Source: Seohaeicola saemankumensis (lineage in GTDB: Bacteria; Pseudomonadota; Alphaproteobacteria; Rhodobacterales; Rhodobacteraceae). From it: a DNA stretch of 64,000 nucleotides. The DNA lies in NCBI RefSeq assembly GCF_042678485.1, contig NZ_JBHTKR010000002.1, positions 186,001 through 250,000 of the forward strand. Direction: 5' to 3'. The notes under the pieces were generated by a model. It had not been told where the DNA came from. It worked only from the letters and a program-made list of their open reading frames with translations, and ran no database searches. The number at the start of each line of letters is the position of its first letter. Within the stretch, counting starts at the first letter, position 1. Position numbers and translations under genes: made by a program. Below, piece by piece: positions 26,122-35,722 of this stretch.

Positions 26122-27536
26122 GCGAGGCAAGCATGGACCATTCCGCCAGCGACACAACCGCAGCACCCGCGCCCGACAGACGGGGCAAGTTCGTCACCGG
26201 ATCGACGATGCGCCATGTGGTCGTGATGACCCTGACCGGATCGCTTGGGCTGAGCTTTCTGTTCCTTGTGGATTTTCTGGCCCTGTGGTGGATCAGCCGC
26301 CTGGACAACGAGGTGCTGATCACCGCCATCGGTTTTGCCGGCACGATCCAGTTTTTCGTGATGTCCGTGGCCGTGGGCTTGATGATCGGGGCCGTGGCAC
26401 TGGTCAGTCGCGCGCTGGGCATGGGCGACCCGGAAGAGGCGCGGCGCATCGCGACATCTGCGATGATCTTTGGCGCCAGTTTCCAGACCTGCCTTGCGCT
26501 TCTGGTCTTCGTGTTTCGCCGCCCGATCCTGATCTGGACCGGGGCCGACGGCGAGGCCCTGGAGGTGGCGGCGGAGTTCCTGTCCATTTCGCTGCCGTCC
26601 TTGCCGCTGGTCGCGATCGGCATGTGCGCCAGCGCCGTGCTGCGCGCCGCAGGCGAGGCATGGCGGTCCATGATGGTGACCGTATCCGCAGGTATCGTGG
26701 CGCTGATTGTCGATCCGATCCTGATCGTCTGGATGGGCTGGGGCGTCAGTGGCGCGGCTGCGGCCATTGTGCTGTCGCGCCTTGCCATGGCGGTGATGGG
26801 GTTCTACTGGGTCAGCCGTTCGCGCAACCTGCTGGCCAAGCCCAGCCTGGTCGATCTGCGCAGCTTCCTTGCGCCGTTCGCGGCAATCGCCATTCCGGCG
26901 GTGGCCACGCAGGTATCGACCCCGTTCGGCAACTGGGTGCTGGTGCGCGCCATGGCCGAACATGGTGACAGCGCCGTGGCGGGTCTGGGCGTGGTGATGC
27001 GCCTGACCATCGTCTGTTTCGGCGGCATCTTCGCCCTGTCAGGCGCGATTGGCGGCATCATCGGGCAGAATTACGGGGCCAAGCAATATGACCGCGTGGC
27101 GCAGGCCTATGCGGATGCGCTGAAGTTCTGCCTGGCCTATACCGCCGTGGCCTGGGTGCTGCTGATCCTGAGCGCGGATCTTATCGCCAGCTCTTTCGGC
27201 CTTGGGCCTGACGGGGCACAGGTCGTCCGGGTCTTTGCCTTCTACGGGGCCGGGGCGCTGGTCTTCACGGGCGCGCTGTTCGTGTCCAACGCGGCCTTCA
27301 ACAACCTGGGCCGCCCTTTGTGGGCGACGGCGGCGAACTGGGCGCGCGATGCGATCCTGATGGCGCCCTTCGCCTTCGGGCTTGGCGCGATTTATGCAGG
27401 TGGCGGCGTGATCATGGGGCAGGCGCTGGCGAATGTCCTTGCCGGGCTGATGGCGGGGCTGATCGGCTGGCGTTTCGTGCGCCGCATGGGGGCGCGATCC
27501 TCTGGCGCGCTTGACGCGGGGCGCGCATCGACATAG
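26118..27536 (+). CDS. MATE-family efflux transporter
   Basis: A 472-residue multidrug/toxin extrusion protein with about twelve helices. I start at the GTG at 26118, which overlaps the MFS stop; ATG 26133 (MDHSAS) is also possible. Helix pairs such as FLVDFLALWWISRLDNEVLI and AVGLMIGAVALVSRALGMGD match the N-lobe of MATE carriers. It is the second gene of the MFS-MATE unit, which suggests paired import or export of related compounds; the substrate is unknown. Confidence 0.9.
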   Translation: MSEASMDHSASDTTAAPAPDRRGKFVTGSTMRHVVVMTLTGSLGLSFLFLVDFLALWWISRLDNEVLITAIGFAGTIQFFVMSVAVGLMIGAVALVSRALGMGDPEEARRIATSAMIFGASFQTCLALLVFVFRRPILIWTGADGEALEVAAEFLSISLPSLPLVAIGMCASAVLRAAGEAWRSMMVTVSAGIVALIVDPILIVWMGWGVSGAAAAIVLSRLAMAVMGFYWVSRSRNLLAKPSLVDLRSFLAPFAAIAIPAVATQVSTPFGNWVLVRAMAEHGDSAVAGLGVVMRLTIVCFGGIFALSGAIGGIIGQNYGAKQYDRVAQAYADALKFCLAYTAVAWVLLILSADLIASSFGLGPDGAQVVRVFAFYGAGALVFTGALFVSNAAFNNLGRPLWATAANWARDAILMAPFAFGLGAIYAGGGVIMGQALANVLAGLMAGLIGWRFVRRMGARSSGALDAGRAST

Positions 27537-27573
27537 GCGCAGCGGCAGCACCCGAAATCCGGAGACAGACGCC

Positions 27574-28440
27574 ATGCCCACCTTTACCGCGATCACCACT
27601 CTGACAGGCAAGACACCCGCCGAGGCATTGGGCGAGGCGGTCGAGACCCTGACCCCAGAACCCGAAGGTGTGGGCGTCTTCGAGATCGAGGACGGATCGG
27701 GCCTGTGGGAGGTTGCCTGCTACTTCACCGAACGTCCCGATCATGCGGGCCTTGCCTTGCTGGCCACGATCCATGGCGCGCGTCCTTTCGCCATTTCCGA
27801 GCTGCCCGAAACCGACTGGGTCGCCAAGGTGCGCCGCGAATTGTCCCCCGTGGTGGCCGGACGGTTCTTTGTCTATGGCAGCCATGACGCGGACAAGGTT
27901 CCCGCAGGCGTCGAGGCGCTGCTGATCGAGGCAGCGATGGCCTTTGGCACCGGGCACCACGGCACCACGCAGGGCTGTCTGCGCGCGCTGGACCGTCTGG
28001 ATGCGGGCGGATTTACCGGCAAGAACGTCGCCGACATCGGCTGCGGCACCGCCGTTCTGGCGATGGCCGCTGCGCGGATCTGGCCGAACCCGGTTCTGGC
28101 AGGCGATATCGACGAGGTCGCGGTCGAGGTGGCGCAGGCAAATGTGGCGGCCAACGCGCTGGAGGGTCGCGTGCATTGCGTCGAGGCGACAGGCTTTGAT
28201 CATCCCGATATCCTGGCCGCCAGCCCCTTCGATCTGGTTTTCGCCAATATCCTGAAAGGCCCCCTGATCGACCTGGCCCCCGACATGCAGACGCATCTGA
28301 TTCCCGGTGGTTACGCGATTCTGTCGGGGATTCTGAACGAACAGGCGGATGAGGTGATTTCCGTTTATGCAGGAACCGGCATCAATCTTGTCCATCGCGA
28401 GGAGATTGGTGAATGGACAACGCTGACGCTTCGCAAGTAA
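27574..28440 (+). CDS. prmA: ribosomal protein L11 methyltransferase
   Basis: PrmA trimethylates L11 using S-adenosylmethionine. The 288-residue protein has AFGTGHHGTTQGCL and the SAM-binding motif VADIGCGTAVLAMAA, followed by FDLVFANILKGPL, the conserved N-I-L-x-x-P block. I start at MPTFTAITT (27574) after GGAGACAGACGCC. The gene closes with a rho-independent terminator at 28461. Confidence 0.96.
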   Translation: MPTFTAITTLTGKTPAEALGEAVETLTPEPEGVGVFEIEDGSGLWEVACYFTERPDHAGLALLATIHGARPFAISELPETDWVAKVRRELSPVVAGRFFVYGSHDADKVPAGVEALLIEAAMAFGTGHHGTTQGCLRALDRLDAGGFTGKNVADIGCGTAVLAMAAARIWPNPVLAGDIDEVAVEVAQANVAANALEGRVHCVEATGFDHPDILAASPFDLVFANILKGPLIDLAPDMQTHLIPGGYAILSGILNEQADEVISVYAGTGINLVHREEIGEWTTLTLRK

Positions 28441-28460
28441 AGCGAAATTAAGGCGTAAAT

Positions 28461-28491
28461 GCAGCCCGCGCGGACGGGCTGCCCCATTTTT
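28461..28491 (+). terminator. prmA terminator
   Basis: GCAGCCCG and CGGGCTGC pair around CGCGGA, followed by CCCATTTTT. It lies 20 bases after the prmA stop. Confidence 0.75.
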
Positions 28492-28554
28492 GCCTTATTT
28501 CAAAAGTATATTTCTTGCGTGATGTTGGTGGGGGCCGATATCAGGAGTTCCGTC

Positions 28555-28905
28555 ATGTCGGACGCTTTTTTTGAATTCGACAACCGCATCCGGCGTATCA
28601 ACCGCAAGCGCATCAATCTTGCCGGTGGTTACGTATCGGTCGTGGGCGACGATGGTTTGATCGTCGTGAAGCCGCGCAGAAAGCGCGCGCGTGTACCCGT
28701 GAAATCGTTTCTTTTCCTTGCAATCGGTCTTGTCGCCTTCAAGGCGATGATCGTGGTGGGCCTTGGTCAGCCTGTCTATCAGGACCGGCTTGACAAGCTG
28801 AGCGCGGGCTCGACCATCGAACGTGCCGGCGCCTGGGTCATGCAGATGGATCCCTTGACCATCACGCTGGCCACGACGATCCGCGCCCAACTGCCGAATT
28901 TCTGA
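28555..28905 (+). CDS. small single-pass membrane protein, function unknown
   Basis: A 116-residue protein starting MSDAFFEFDNRIRRIN after CAGGAGTTCCGTC. The first 50 residues are basic and ordered around KPRRKRARVPVK, one membrane helix spans about residues 51-70, and a short C-terminal part follows. I do not recognise a domain. It is probably a conserved Rhodobacteraceae membrane protein; the basic tail before the helix should stay in the cytoplasm by the positive-inside rule. Confidence 0.75.
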   Translation: MSDAFFEFDNRIRRINRKRINLAGGYVSVVGDDGLIVVKPRRKRARVPVKSFLFLAIGLVAFKAMIVVGLGQPVYQDRLDKLSAGSTIERAGAWVMQMDPLTITLATTIRAQLPNF

Positions 28906-28987
28906 CAGGGCACGCGCGACCGACCGCTGACGCCTTGCCATGCAGGGGCGCTTGCGGACCAGGATCCGCAAGGGATCACAAAACAAC

Positions 28988-29023
28988 AAAGCCGCGCGGC
29001 CCTTAGGGACGCACGGCTTTTTT
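28988..29023. terminator. terminator between the membrane protein and the DUF1127 gene
   Basis: AAAGCCG and CGGCTTT form the stem, with T-runs on both strands (TTTTTT on plus, TTTGTTGTTT on minus). It can serve both converging genes. Confidence 0.7.
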
Positions 29024-29051
29024 CATCGGCACGGGTGACCGGGCGACGCGA

Positions 29052-29249
29052 TCAGCGGTTCTTGACCACCACGTCGATGTCGCCACGGCACAGGCCGATA
29101 TCTTCCAGTTCGCGATCCGACAGACGCGACAGGGCGTTGCGGGTGATGCGGGCGTCATTCCAGGCGGCGAACATGCCGACCATGGTCGAGAAGAAACCGG
29201 TCAGGCCAGCGGCCTGGGCGGTCGTGCGGGGGGCGTCGTAAACAGCCAT
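29052..29249 (-). CDS. DUF1127 small protein
   Basis: A 65-residue peptide starting MAVYDAPRTTAQ. The DUF1127 signature LSRLSDRELEDIGLCRGDID is at the C-terminal end. Proteins of this kind in Rhodobacter (CcaF1) bind RNA and act in stress regulation. It starts after GAGGATCTGAAA on the minus strand. The 360-bp gap to ruvC may hold its own promoter. Confidence 0.88.
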   Translation of the reverse strand: MAVYDAPRTTAQAAGLTGFFSTMVGMFAAWNDARITRNALSRLSDRELEDIGLCRGDIDVVVKNR

Positions 29250-29494
29250 TTTCAGATCCTCGGTTGCGCGTTTGCGCGTGAATTGATGCAAGTGAAGTCA
29301 AGACCCTCTCGGATCTCTTTCTGCAGCTGCACATAGAGTGCCTTTATTTGCCGCACAAGGCGGGCGCATTGCATAGGTCTTATGCGACTTTTGCATGGGT
29401 CACGATTGATGAAAAATCTAATAAAACATGGCGAAAATAGGGCACAGTTTCTGTCGCATTCAGCCTATCAAGCGACGAAATCCGGCATGTTTCT

Positions 29495-29509
29495 GCGATG
29501 CAGCATCGC
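29495..29509. promoter_or_regulatory. perfect 15-bp palindrome upstream of ruvC
   Basis: GCGATGC-A-GCATCGC is self-complementary apart from the centre base. It is a possible regulator site or a small hairpin; the protein is unknown. Confidence 0.4.
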
Positions 29510-29561
29510 GCTGTTGCATACGCGCGGCACAAGCCTGCCCCGCTCTTTGGGATTGGCCTTT

Positions 29562-29576
29562 GTTCGCCTTTCGTGC
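29562..29576 (+). promoter_or_regulatory. LexA-like SOS box upstream of ruvC
   Basis: GTTC-N7-GTGC matches the alphaproteobacterial LexA site GTTC-N7-GTTC in seven of eight conserved bases. It lies 33 bases before ruvC, where a repressor would act. The ruvCAB genes are SOS-controlled in several relatives. Confidence 0.45.
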
Positions 29577-29609
29577 TAGTGCATCAAAAAAGCAACAGAG
29601 CAGGGGTGA

Positions 29610-30119
29610 ATGATGCGGGTTTTAGGGATCGATCCCGGCTTGAGGAACCTCGGCTGGGGTATCATCGATGTCGATGGCAGCCGCCTGTCTCATGTCGCCA
29701 ACGGGATTTGCCATTCGGCCGGGGACGATCTGTCACTGCGCCTGCTGGCGCTGCACCGGCAATTGACCGAAGTGCTGGAGCGATATCGCCCTGAAACCGC
29801 AGCGGTTGAACATACGTTCGTGAACAAGGATGGTGTCGCCACCCTCAAGCTGGGGCAGGCGCGCGGGATCGCGCTGCTGGTGCCGGCGCAGGCGGGGCTG
29901 GACGTTGCCGAATATGCCCCCAACGCGGTCAAGAAGACGGTCGTGGGCGTGGGGCATGCCGCCAAGGAACAGGTGCAGCACATGGTGCGAATGCAATTGC
30001 CCGGCGTGGTGCTGACCGGTCCCGATGCCGCCGACGCCCTGGCCATCGCCATCTGTCATGCCCATCACGGCGCGGCGGGCAGCGCCCTGGCGCAGGCGAT
30101 CCGAAAGGCCACCGCATGA
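29610..30119 (+). CDS. ruvC: Holliday junction endonuclease RuvC
   Basis: RuvC nicks Holliday junctions symmetrically. In 169 residues the first catalytic Asp is in VLGIDPGLRNLGWG, the Glu in AAVEHTFV, and the final Asp pair in GPDAADALAIAICH. A start at 29613 is also possible. The LexA-like box upstream suggests SOS control. The stop overlaps the ruvA start (ATGA). Confidence 0.97.
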   Translation: MMRVLGIDPGLRNLGWGIIDVDGSRLSHVANGICHSAGDDLSLRLLALHRQLTEVLERYRPETAAVEHTFVNKDGVATLKLGQARGIALLVPAQAGLDVAEYAPNAVKKTVVGVGHAAKEQVQHMVRMQLPGVVLTGPDAADALAIAICHAHHGAAGSALAQAIRKATA

Positions 30120-30805
30120 TCGGCAAGCTGACGGGACGCCTCGATTACCGGTCCGAGGATCACGTCCTGATCGACGTGGGCGGGGTCGGCTATCTTGTCT
30201 ATTGTTCGGACCGCACCCTTGCGGCGCTGCCGGGGCCGGGACAAGTGGTGGCGCTTTATACCGATCTGGTGGTGCGCGAAGACCTGATGCAGCTTTTCGG
30301 GTTTCCGACACTGCTGGAAAAGGAATGGCACCGCCTGCTGATGGGCGTGCAGGGGGTGGGGGCCAAGGCCTCGCTTGCGATTCTGGGTGCGCTGGGCGCC
30401 GAAGGTGTCAGCCGGGCGATCATGCTGGGCGACATCAATGCGATCAAGGCCGCAAAGGGTATCGGCCCCAAGACCGCGCAGCGCGTGGTGATCGAATTGA
30501 AGGACAAGGCCCCCGGCGTGATGGCGATGGGTGGCACGCTGTCGGCGGCCATGGGAACGGCACCCGCCGCGCCGGAGGGCGAAGTGCTGGACACGGCCCC
30601 TGCTGCTGCGCGCAAGCCTGCGCCCCCCGCGCGCCCCTTGGGCAGTGCCGCCGCGCAATCGGATGCCTTGTCGGCCCTGACGAACCTGGGGTATTCCCCC
30701 TCCGACGCGGCGGGCGCCGTGGCCCGCGCCGCCGCCGACGCGCCCGAGGCCGATGCCGCCGCCCTGATCCGCGCCGCCCTCAAGGCGCTGGCCCCGAAAG
30801 GGTAA
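30116..30805 (+). CDS. ruvA: Holliday junction DNA helicase subunit RuvA
   Basis: RuvA holds the junction for the RuvB motor. The 229 residues include the N-terminal OB-fold (MIGKLTGRLDYRSEDH), helix-hairpin-helix motifs (LMGVQGVGAKASLAILGALG and AAKGIGPKTAQRVVIELKDK), a long flexible linker and a C-terminal UBA-like domain (DALSALTNLGYSPSDA) that touches RuvB. Confidence 0.97.
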   Translation: MIGKLTGRLDYRSEDHVLIDVGGVGYLVYCSDRTLAALPGPGQVVALYTDLVVREDLMQLFGFPTLLEKEWHRLLMGVQGVGAKASLAILGALGAEGVSRAIMLGDINAIKAAKGIGPKTAQRVVIELKDKAPGVMAMGGTLSAAMGTAPAAPEGEVLDTAPAAARKPAPPARPLGSAAAQSDALSALTNLGYSPSDAAGAVARAAADAPEADAAALIRAALKALAPKG

Positions 30806-30808
30806 CAG

Positions 30809-31828
<1,020 letters not shown>

Positions 31829-31875
31829 GGGCGGATTTTGAGTATTTCTGGAACGATGAAGGGAAGGGGCGCGGC

Positions 31876-32511
31876 ATGGCGGATGCGTTGACAGCCAGGG
31901 ATGTCGAGGCGCTGTTCACCCGCGCCGACGGATCCTATGCCTTTGCCCGCTGGGGCCGGCCGATCGCGCCGGTAGTTTTTGGCGTTGAAGAAGATACGCT
32001 GACGGTGATCAAGGGCGCGCTGGAGGCGGTGGTGGCACTGGCGGGCCACAGGATGGCCGAGACCGATCCGGAGCTGGGCGCCAATCTGATGGTGTTCTTC
32101 TTCCGCGAGTGGGACGAGTTGCCCGAGGTGCCGAACCTGGACCGGCTGGTGCCGGATCTGGTGCCGCTGGTGGCAAAGCTGAAAGCCGTGGAAGCAAACC
32201 AGTATCGCATTTTCCGCTTCGATCCAGATGGCGGCATCAAGGCCAGTTTCGTGTTCCTGCGGATGGATGCGGCGCTGTCGGCCGTGTCCGCCGATGTGCT
32301 GGCGCTGTCGCAGGTCGTGCAGACCATCCTGCTGTGGTCGGATAGGGCGTTTCGGGACCGATCGCCCCTGGCTGTGCTGGAGGGGCGCACGATCCTGCGC
32401 CCCGAGATCGCGGGGCTGATCCGCGCCGCCTATGATCCGGTCATGCCGGTGGCGGCGCGCGATCCATCCCATGCGCTGCGCCTGCAGGCGCGGTTGCGCG
32501 CCGCACAGTAG
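31876..32511 (+). CDS. conserved hypothetical protein downstream of ruvB
   Basis: A 211-residue soluble protein starting MADALTARDVEALF. No signal peptide or membrane segment is visible. I see FTRADGSYAFARWGRPIAP near the N-terminus and a run of hydrophobic strands (VVALAGHRMAETDPELGANL). The gene follows ruvB by 47 bases, and that gap resembles, but does not match, the dispersed repeats. I do not recognise a family; it is probably limited to Rhodobacteraceae. Confidence 0.75.
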   Translation: MADALTARDVEALFTRADGSYAFARWGRPIAPVVFGVEEDTLTVIKGALEAVVALAGHRMAETDPELGANLMVFFFREWDELPEVPNLDRLVPDLVPLVAKLKAVEANQYRIFRFDPDGGIKASFVFLRMDAALSAVSADVLALSQVVQTILLWSDRAFRDRSPLAVLEGRTILRPEIAGLIRAAYDPVMPVAARDPSHALRLQARLRAAQ

Positions 32512-32514
32512 CGA

Positions 32515-33336
32515 TCAGGCCGGGCTGCGCCCGCCCATGGCGCGCGTGATCTCGGCCGCAGCCTCGGCAACCTGGCGGCCATATTCAAGGCTGCTGCGGG
32601 CATCGAAGCGGGCCGAGGGCCCGGAGATCGACACGCCGCCCACGGCCTGCCCCTGGGCGTCGAAAATGGCGGCCCCGATGCAGGACATGCCGATGTGGCG
32701 TTCTTCCTGATCGAAAGACCAGCCGCGCGCGCGGGTCTGATCCAGATCGGAAAAGAGCGCGGCGGGCGTCGAGAGCGTGCGCTCGGTGAAGGCGGGCAGG
32801 CCGGAAGACTGGATCAGCGCGCGCAAGCGATCCTCGGGCAGGGTGGCGAGTATCGCCTTGCCGGTGCCCGAGGCATGCATGGGCGTGCGCGTGCCGGGGT
32901 TGAAGAAGGCGCGGATCGGGTTCGGTGTTTCGATCTGGCCGATAAAGACCACCTCGGCGCGATCGCGGATGGCTAGGTTCGCAGTCTCGCCCGTGGCCTG
33001 CATCAGGGCACGCATCACGGGACGGCTGATATCGGCAAGGTTCATCCTTTTGAGGAAGGAGGCGCCGGTGCGATAAGCCTCGATCCCGACCATCCAGTCC
33101 TGCGTGGCCTCATCGAGCTCGGCAAAGCGGTGCTTTTGCAGTGTGGTCAGGATACGATGGGTCGTGGCGGTGGGAATGCCAAGCGCCAGCGACAGGTCCG
33201 TCAGCGAGGCCCGTTCCAGCCGCGCCAGCGCGTTCAGCACCCCAAGCGCGCGGTCCAGCGCCTGCATGGTCTGGCCGCCCGTATCGGTAAAAGGGGATTT
33301 CGGCCGTCCCCGTGCCTTGCGTTCTGCCTGTGCCAC
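32515..33336 (-). CDS. bhcR: IclR-family regulator of the beta-hydroxyaspartate cycle
   Basis: A 273-residue IclR-type regulator with an N-terminal winged helix (RASLTDLSLALGIPTATTHRI) and a C-terminal ligand-binding domain with GTGKAILATLPEDRL and IGAAIFDAQGQAVGGVSISG. It reads divergently from bhcABCD. In Paracoccus denitrificans the orthologue BhcR responds to glyoxylate and controls these genes. The intergenic gap has two AATGGAAAA blocks and AT-rich inverted repeats that may be its operators. Confidence 0.92.
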   Translation of the reverse strand: MAQAERKARGRPKSPFTDTGGQTMQALDRALGVLNALARLERASLTDLSLALGIPTATTHRILTTLQKHRFAELDEATQDWMVGIEAYRTGASFLKRMNLADISRPVMRALMQATGETANLAIRDRAEVVFIGQIETPNPIRAFFNPGTRTPMHASGTGKAILATLPEDRLRALIQSSGLPAFTERTLSTPAALFSDLDQTRARGWSFDQEERHIGMSCIGAAIFDAQGQAVGGVSISGPSARFDARSSLEYGRQVAEAAAEITRAMGGRSPA

Positions 33337-33550
33337 CTGTGCGATTCCTTGCTGTTATTGCTGCCGTGCAGCATAAAATCAGTTATAAAAAATATTTTCA
33401 ATACTGCAATGGAAAAATTTTTTGAAAACATGAAAAACAAATAAAAACAATAGGTAGTGTTTTTCATTTCACTAATGGAAAAGGGTTTTGAGAAAATTGT
33501 AGAATGCGGCACTTGTGATATGGTCTGTTGATCCTTGGAGGAGAGCGACC
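33337..33550. promoter_or_regulatory. bhcR-bhcA intergenic control region
   Basis: A 214-bp AT-rich gap in high-GC DNA. AATGGAAAA occurs at 33408-33416 and again at 33474-33482, 66 bases apart. At 33410 the near-palindrome TGGAAAAATTTTTTGA resembles IclR-type operators, and at 33461 a second block (TTTTCATTTCACTAATGG) has opposed halves. The bhcA ribosome site is TTGGAGGAGAG. Confidence 0.5.
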
Positions 33551-34741
33551 ATGTCTGACCAGAATCCTGTCTTCATTCCCGGCCCGACCAATATCCCGGA
33601 CCGGCTGCGCCATGCGATGCTGGTGCAGACCCGCGACCACCGCGCGCCTGACTTTGTGGAAACCCTGGCCCCCGTGCTTGAGGATACCAAGCGCGTTTTC
33701 GGCACCGCCACCGGCCGCGTCATCACCTTTCCGGCCAGCGGCACCGGCGGTTGGGAAGCGGCGATCAGCAATACCCTGTCGCCGGGCGATACCGTGCTGG
33801 TGGCGCGCTACGGCATGTTCTCGCACCGCTGGATCGACATGTGCGAGCGGCACGGGCTGGATGTGCAGATCATCGAATGCGAATGGGGGACCGGCGCGCC
33901 CGCCGCACGGTTCGAGGCGGCGCTGAGCGCCGACAAGGCCCGCAAGATCAAGGCGGTTCTGGTCACCCATAACGAAACCGCAACCGGCGTGAAATCCGAC
34001 ATCGCCGCCGTGCGCGCCGCGATGGATGCGGCCAGCCACCCCGCGCTGCTGATGGTGGATTGCGTCAGCTCATTGGCCTCCATGCCCTTCGAGATGGACG
34101 CCTGGGGCGTCGATATCGCTGTTGCGGGTTCCCAGAAAGGGTTCATGCTGGCCACCGGCATGGTGATCCTTGGGGTCAGCCAGAAGGCGCTGGATCACAT
34201 GGAAAGCGCGAAACTGCCGCGCACCTTCTTCGATTTCCGCGACATGATGAACAGCAATGCCAAGGGCGGTTTTCCCTATACGCCGCCGTTGCAGCTGATC
34301 TACGGGATGCGCGAAAGCCTGAAGATGCTGTTCGAGGAGGGTCTGGACAATGTCTATGCCCGCCATACCCGGCTGGCCGAAGGCGTGCGCGCCGCGACCC
34401 GCGCCTGGGGGCTGGATCTGGTGGCGCAGTCGCCCGATCTTTATTCCGACACCGTCAGCGCGATCTACGTGCCCAAGGGCTTTGACAGCAATGCCCTGAC
34501 CGACCGGGCGTTCACGGCCTATGGGCTGTCCTTCGGCATCGGTCTGGGGCAGATGAACGGCCGCGCGTTCCGCATCGGCCATCTGGGCATGCTGACAGAT
34601 GTCATGGTCCTGTCCGGTCTGGCCGGGATCGAGATGGCGATGGCCGACCTGAACTATCCGATCCGCCTGGGATCGGGTGTTGCCGCCGCGCAGGAGCATT
34701 TCCGCGCCTCGCGCCCTGCAATCCTGAAATCCGCTGCCTGA
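33551..34741 (+). CDS. bhcA: L-aspartate-glyoxylate aminotransferase
   Basis: BhcA moves the amino group from aspartate to glyoxylate, giving glycine and oxaloacetate. The 396-residue class V aminotransferase starts MSDQNPVFIPGP after GGAGGAG. The PLP lysine is in VAGSQKGFML, with SGTGGWEAAI for phosphate binding and VSSLASMPFEMD for ring contact. It opens the bhcABCD operon and its partner enzymes follow at 7, 11 and 1 bases. Confidence 0.96.
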   Translation: MSDQNPVFIPGPTNIPDRLRHAMLVQTRDHRAPDFVETLAPVLEDTKRVFGTATGRVITFPASGTGGWEAAISNTLSPGDTVLVARYGMFSHRWIDMCERHGLDVQIIECEWGTGAPAARFEAALSADKARKIKAVLVTHNETATGVKSDIAAVRAAMDAASHPALLMVDCVSSLASMPFEMDAWGVDIAVAGSQKGFMLATGMVILGVSQKALDHMESAKLPRTFFDFRDMMNSNAKGGFPYTPPLQLIYGMRESLKMLFEEGLDNVYARHTRLAEGVRAATRAWGLDLVAQSPDLYSDTVSAIYVPKGFDSNALTDRAFTAYGLSFGIGLGQMNGRAFRIGHLGMLTDVMVLSGLAGIEMAMADLNYPIRLGSGVAAAQEHFRASRPAILKSAA

Positions 34742-34748
34742 GGTTGCC

Positions 34749-35711
34749 ATGAAAGACGTCATCTATCCCAGTTTCGACGATGTGATCGCGGCGCATGACC
34801 GCATCCGTCCCTATATCCACCGCACCCCGGTCCTGACCTCGAGCTATCTGAATGACCTGACCGGGGCCGATCTGCATTTCAAATGCGAGAACTTCCAGAA
34901 GGCGGGCGCCTTCAAGGTGCGCGGCGCCTGCAACGCGGTCTTCGGTCTGCCCGAGGACAAGCTGGAGCGCGGTGTCGCCACCCATTCCAGCGGCAACCAT
35001 GCGCTGTCGCTGTCCTATGCGGCGGGGCGGCGGGGCATTCCCTGCACCGTGGTCATGCCGCGCACCGCACCCGAGGCCAAGAAGGCCGCCGTGCGCGGTT
35101 ATGGTGGCCGGATCGTGGAATGCGAGCCCTCGACCTCCAGCCGCGAGGCGGTTTTCGAACAGGTCGTGGCCGAAACAGGCGCGGAATTCGTGCATCCCTA
35201 CAATGACTTGCGCGTAATAACCGGACAGGCCACCTGTTCGCGCGAACTGATGGAGCAGGTCGAGGGGATCGAGGGGATCGTGGCCCCCATCGGTGGTGGC
35301 GGCATGATCTCGGGCACTTGCCTGACCGTGTCCAGCACTGCACCCGATGTGAAGATCTATGCGGCCGAGCCGCTGAACGCGGATGATGCCGCGCGCAGTT
35401 TCCGCGCCGGGCATATCATCGCCGACGACGCGCCGGTGACCGTGGCCGATGGTCTGAAAGTGCCGTTGAAGGAAAACACCTGGCACTATGTGTCGAACCA
35501 TGTGACCGATATCCTGACCGCGACCGAGGACGAAATCATCGCGGCCATGAAGCTGACATGGGAGCGGATGAAGATCGTGATCGAACCCAGCTGCGCCGTG
35601 CCGCTGGCCGTGATCCTGAAAAACCCCGACGTCTTTGCCGGCAAGCGCATCGGCGTCATCATCACCGGCGGCAACGTCGACATGGATAAACTGCCCTGGT
35701 TCAAGGGCTGA
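34749..35711 (+). CDS. bhcB: erythro-beta-hydroxyaspartate dehydratase
   Basis: BhcB dehydrates beta-hydroxyaspartate to iminosuccinate. It belongs to the threonine/serine dehydratase fold: 320 residues with the PLP lysine in AGAFKVRG, SSGNHALSLS for the phosphate, and the glycine loop APIGGGGMISG. The gene order bhcA-B-C-D fixes its assignment, since family members alone would be annotated as serine/threonine dehydratases. Confidence 0.95.
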   Translation: MKDVIYPSFDDVIAAHDRIRPYIHRTPVLTSSYLNDLTGADLHFKCENFQKAGAFKVRGACNAVFGLPEDKLERGVATHSSGNHALSLSYAAGRRGIPCTVVMPRTAPEAKKAAVRGYGGRIVECEPSTSSREAVFEQVVAETGAEFVHPYNDLRVITGQATCSRELMEQVEGIEGIVAPIGGGGMISGTCLTVSSTAPDVKIYAAEPLNADDAARSFRAGHIIADDAPVTVADGLKVPLKENTWHYVSNHVTDILTATEDEIIAAMKLTWERMKIVIEPSCAVPLAVILKNPDVFAGKRIGVIITGGNVDMDKLPWFKG

Positions 35712-35722
35712 GGAGAAGCACG

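Larger units (their letters stand above)
29250..29609. promoter_or_regulatory. ruvC upstream region
   Basis: These 360 bases are AT-rich for the window. They hold a perfect palindrome (29495-29509), a LexA-like box (29562-29576) close to ruvC, and the DUF1127 promoter. I found no gene: the short frames are not supported by a ribosome site or domain. Confidence 0.5.

Noticed and set aside
31829..31875. A sixth copy of the GATATTTG repeat after ruvB
   Set aside because: GATTTTGAGTATTTCTGG shares only short words with the family, so I leave it out of the repeat set.
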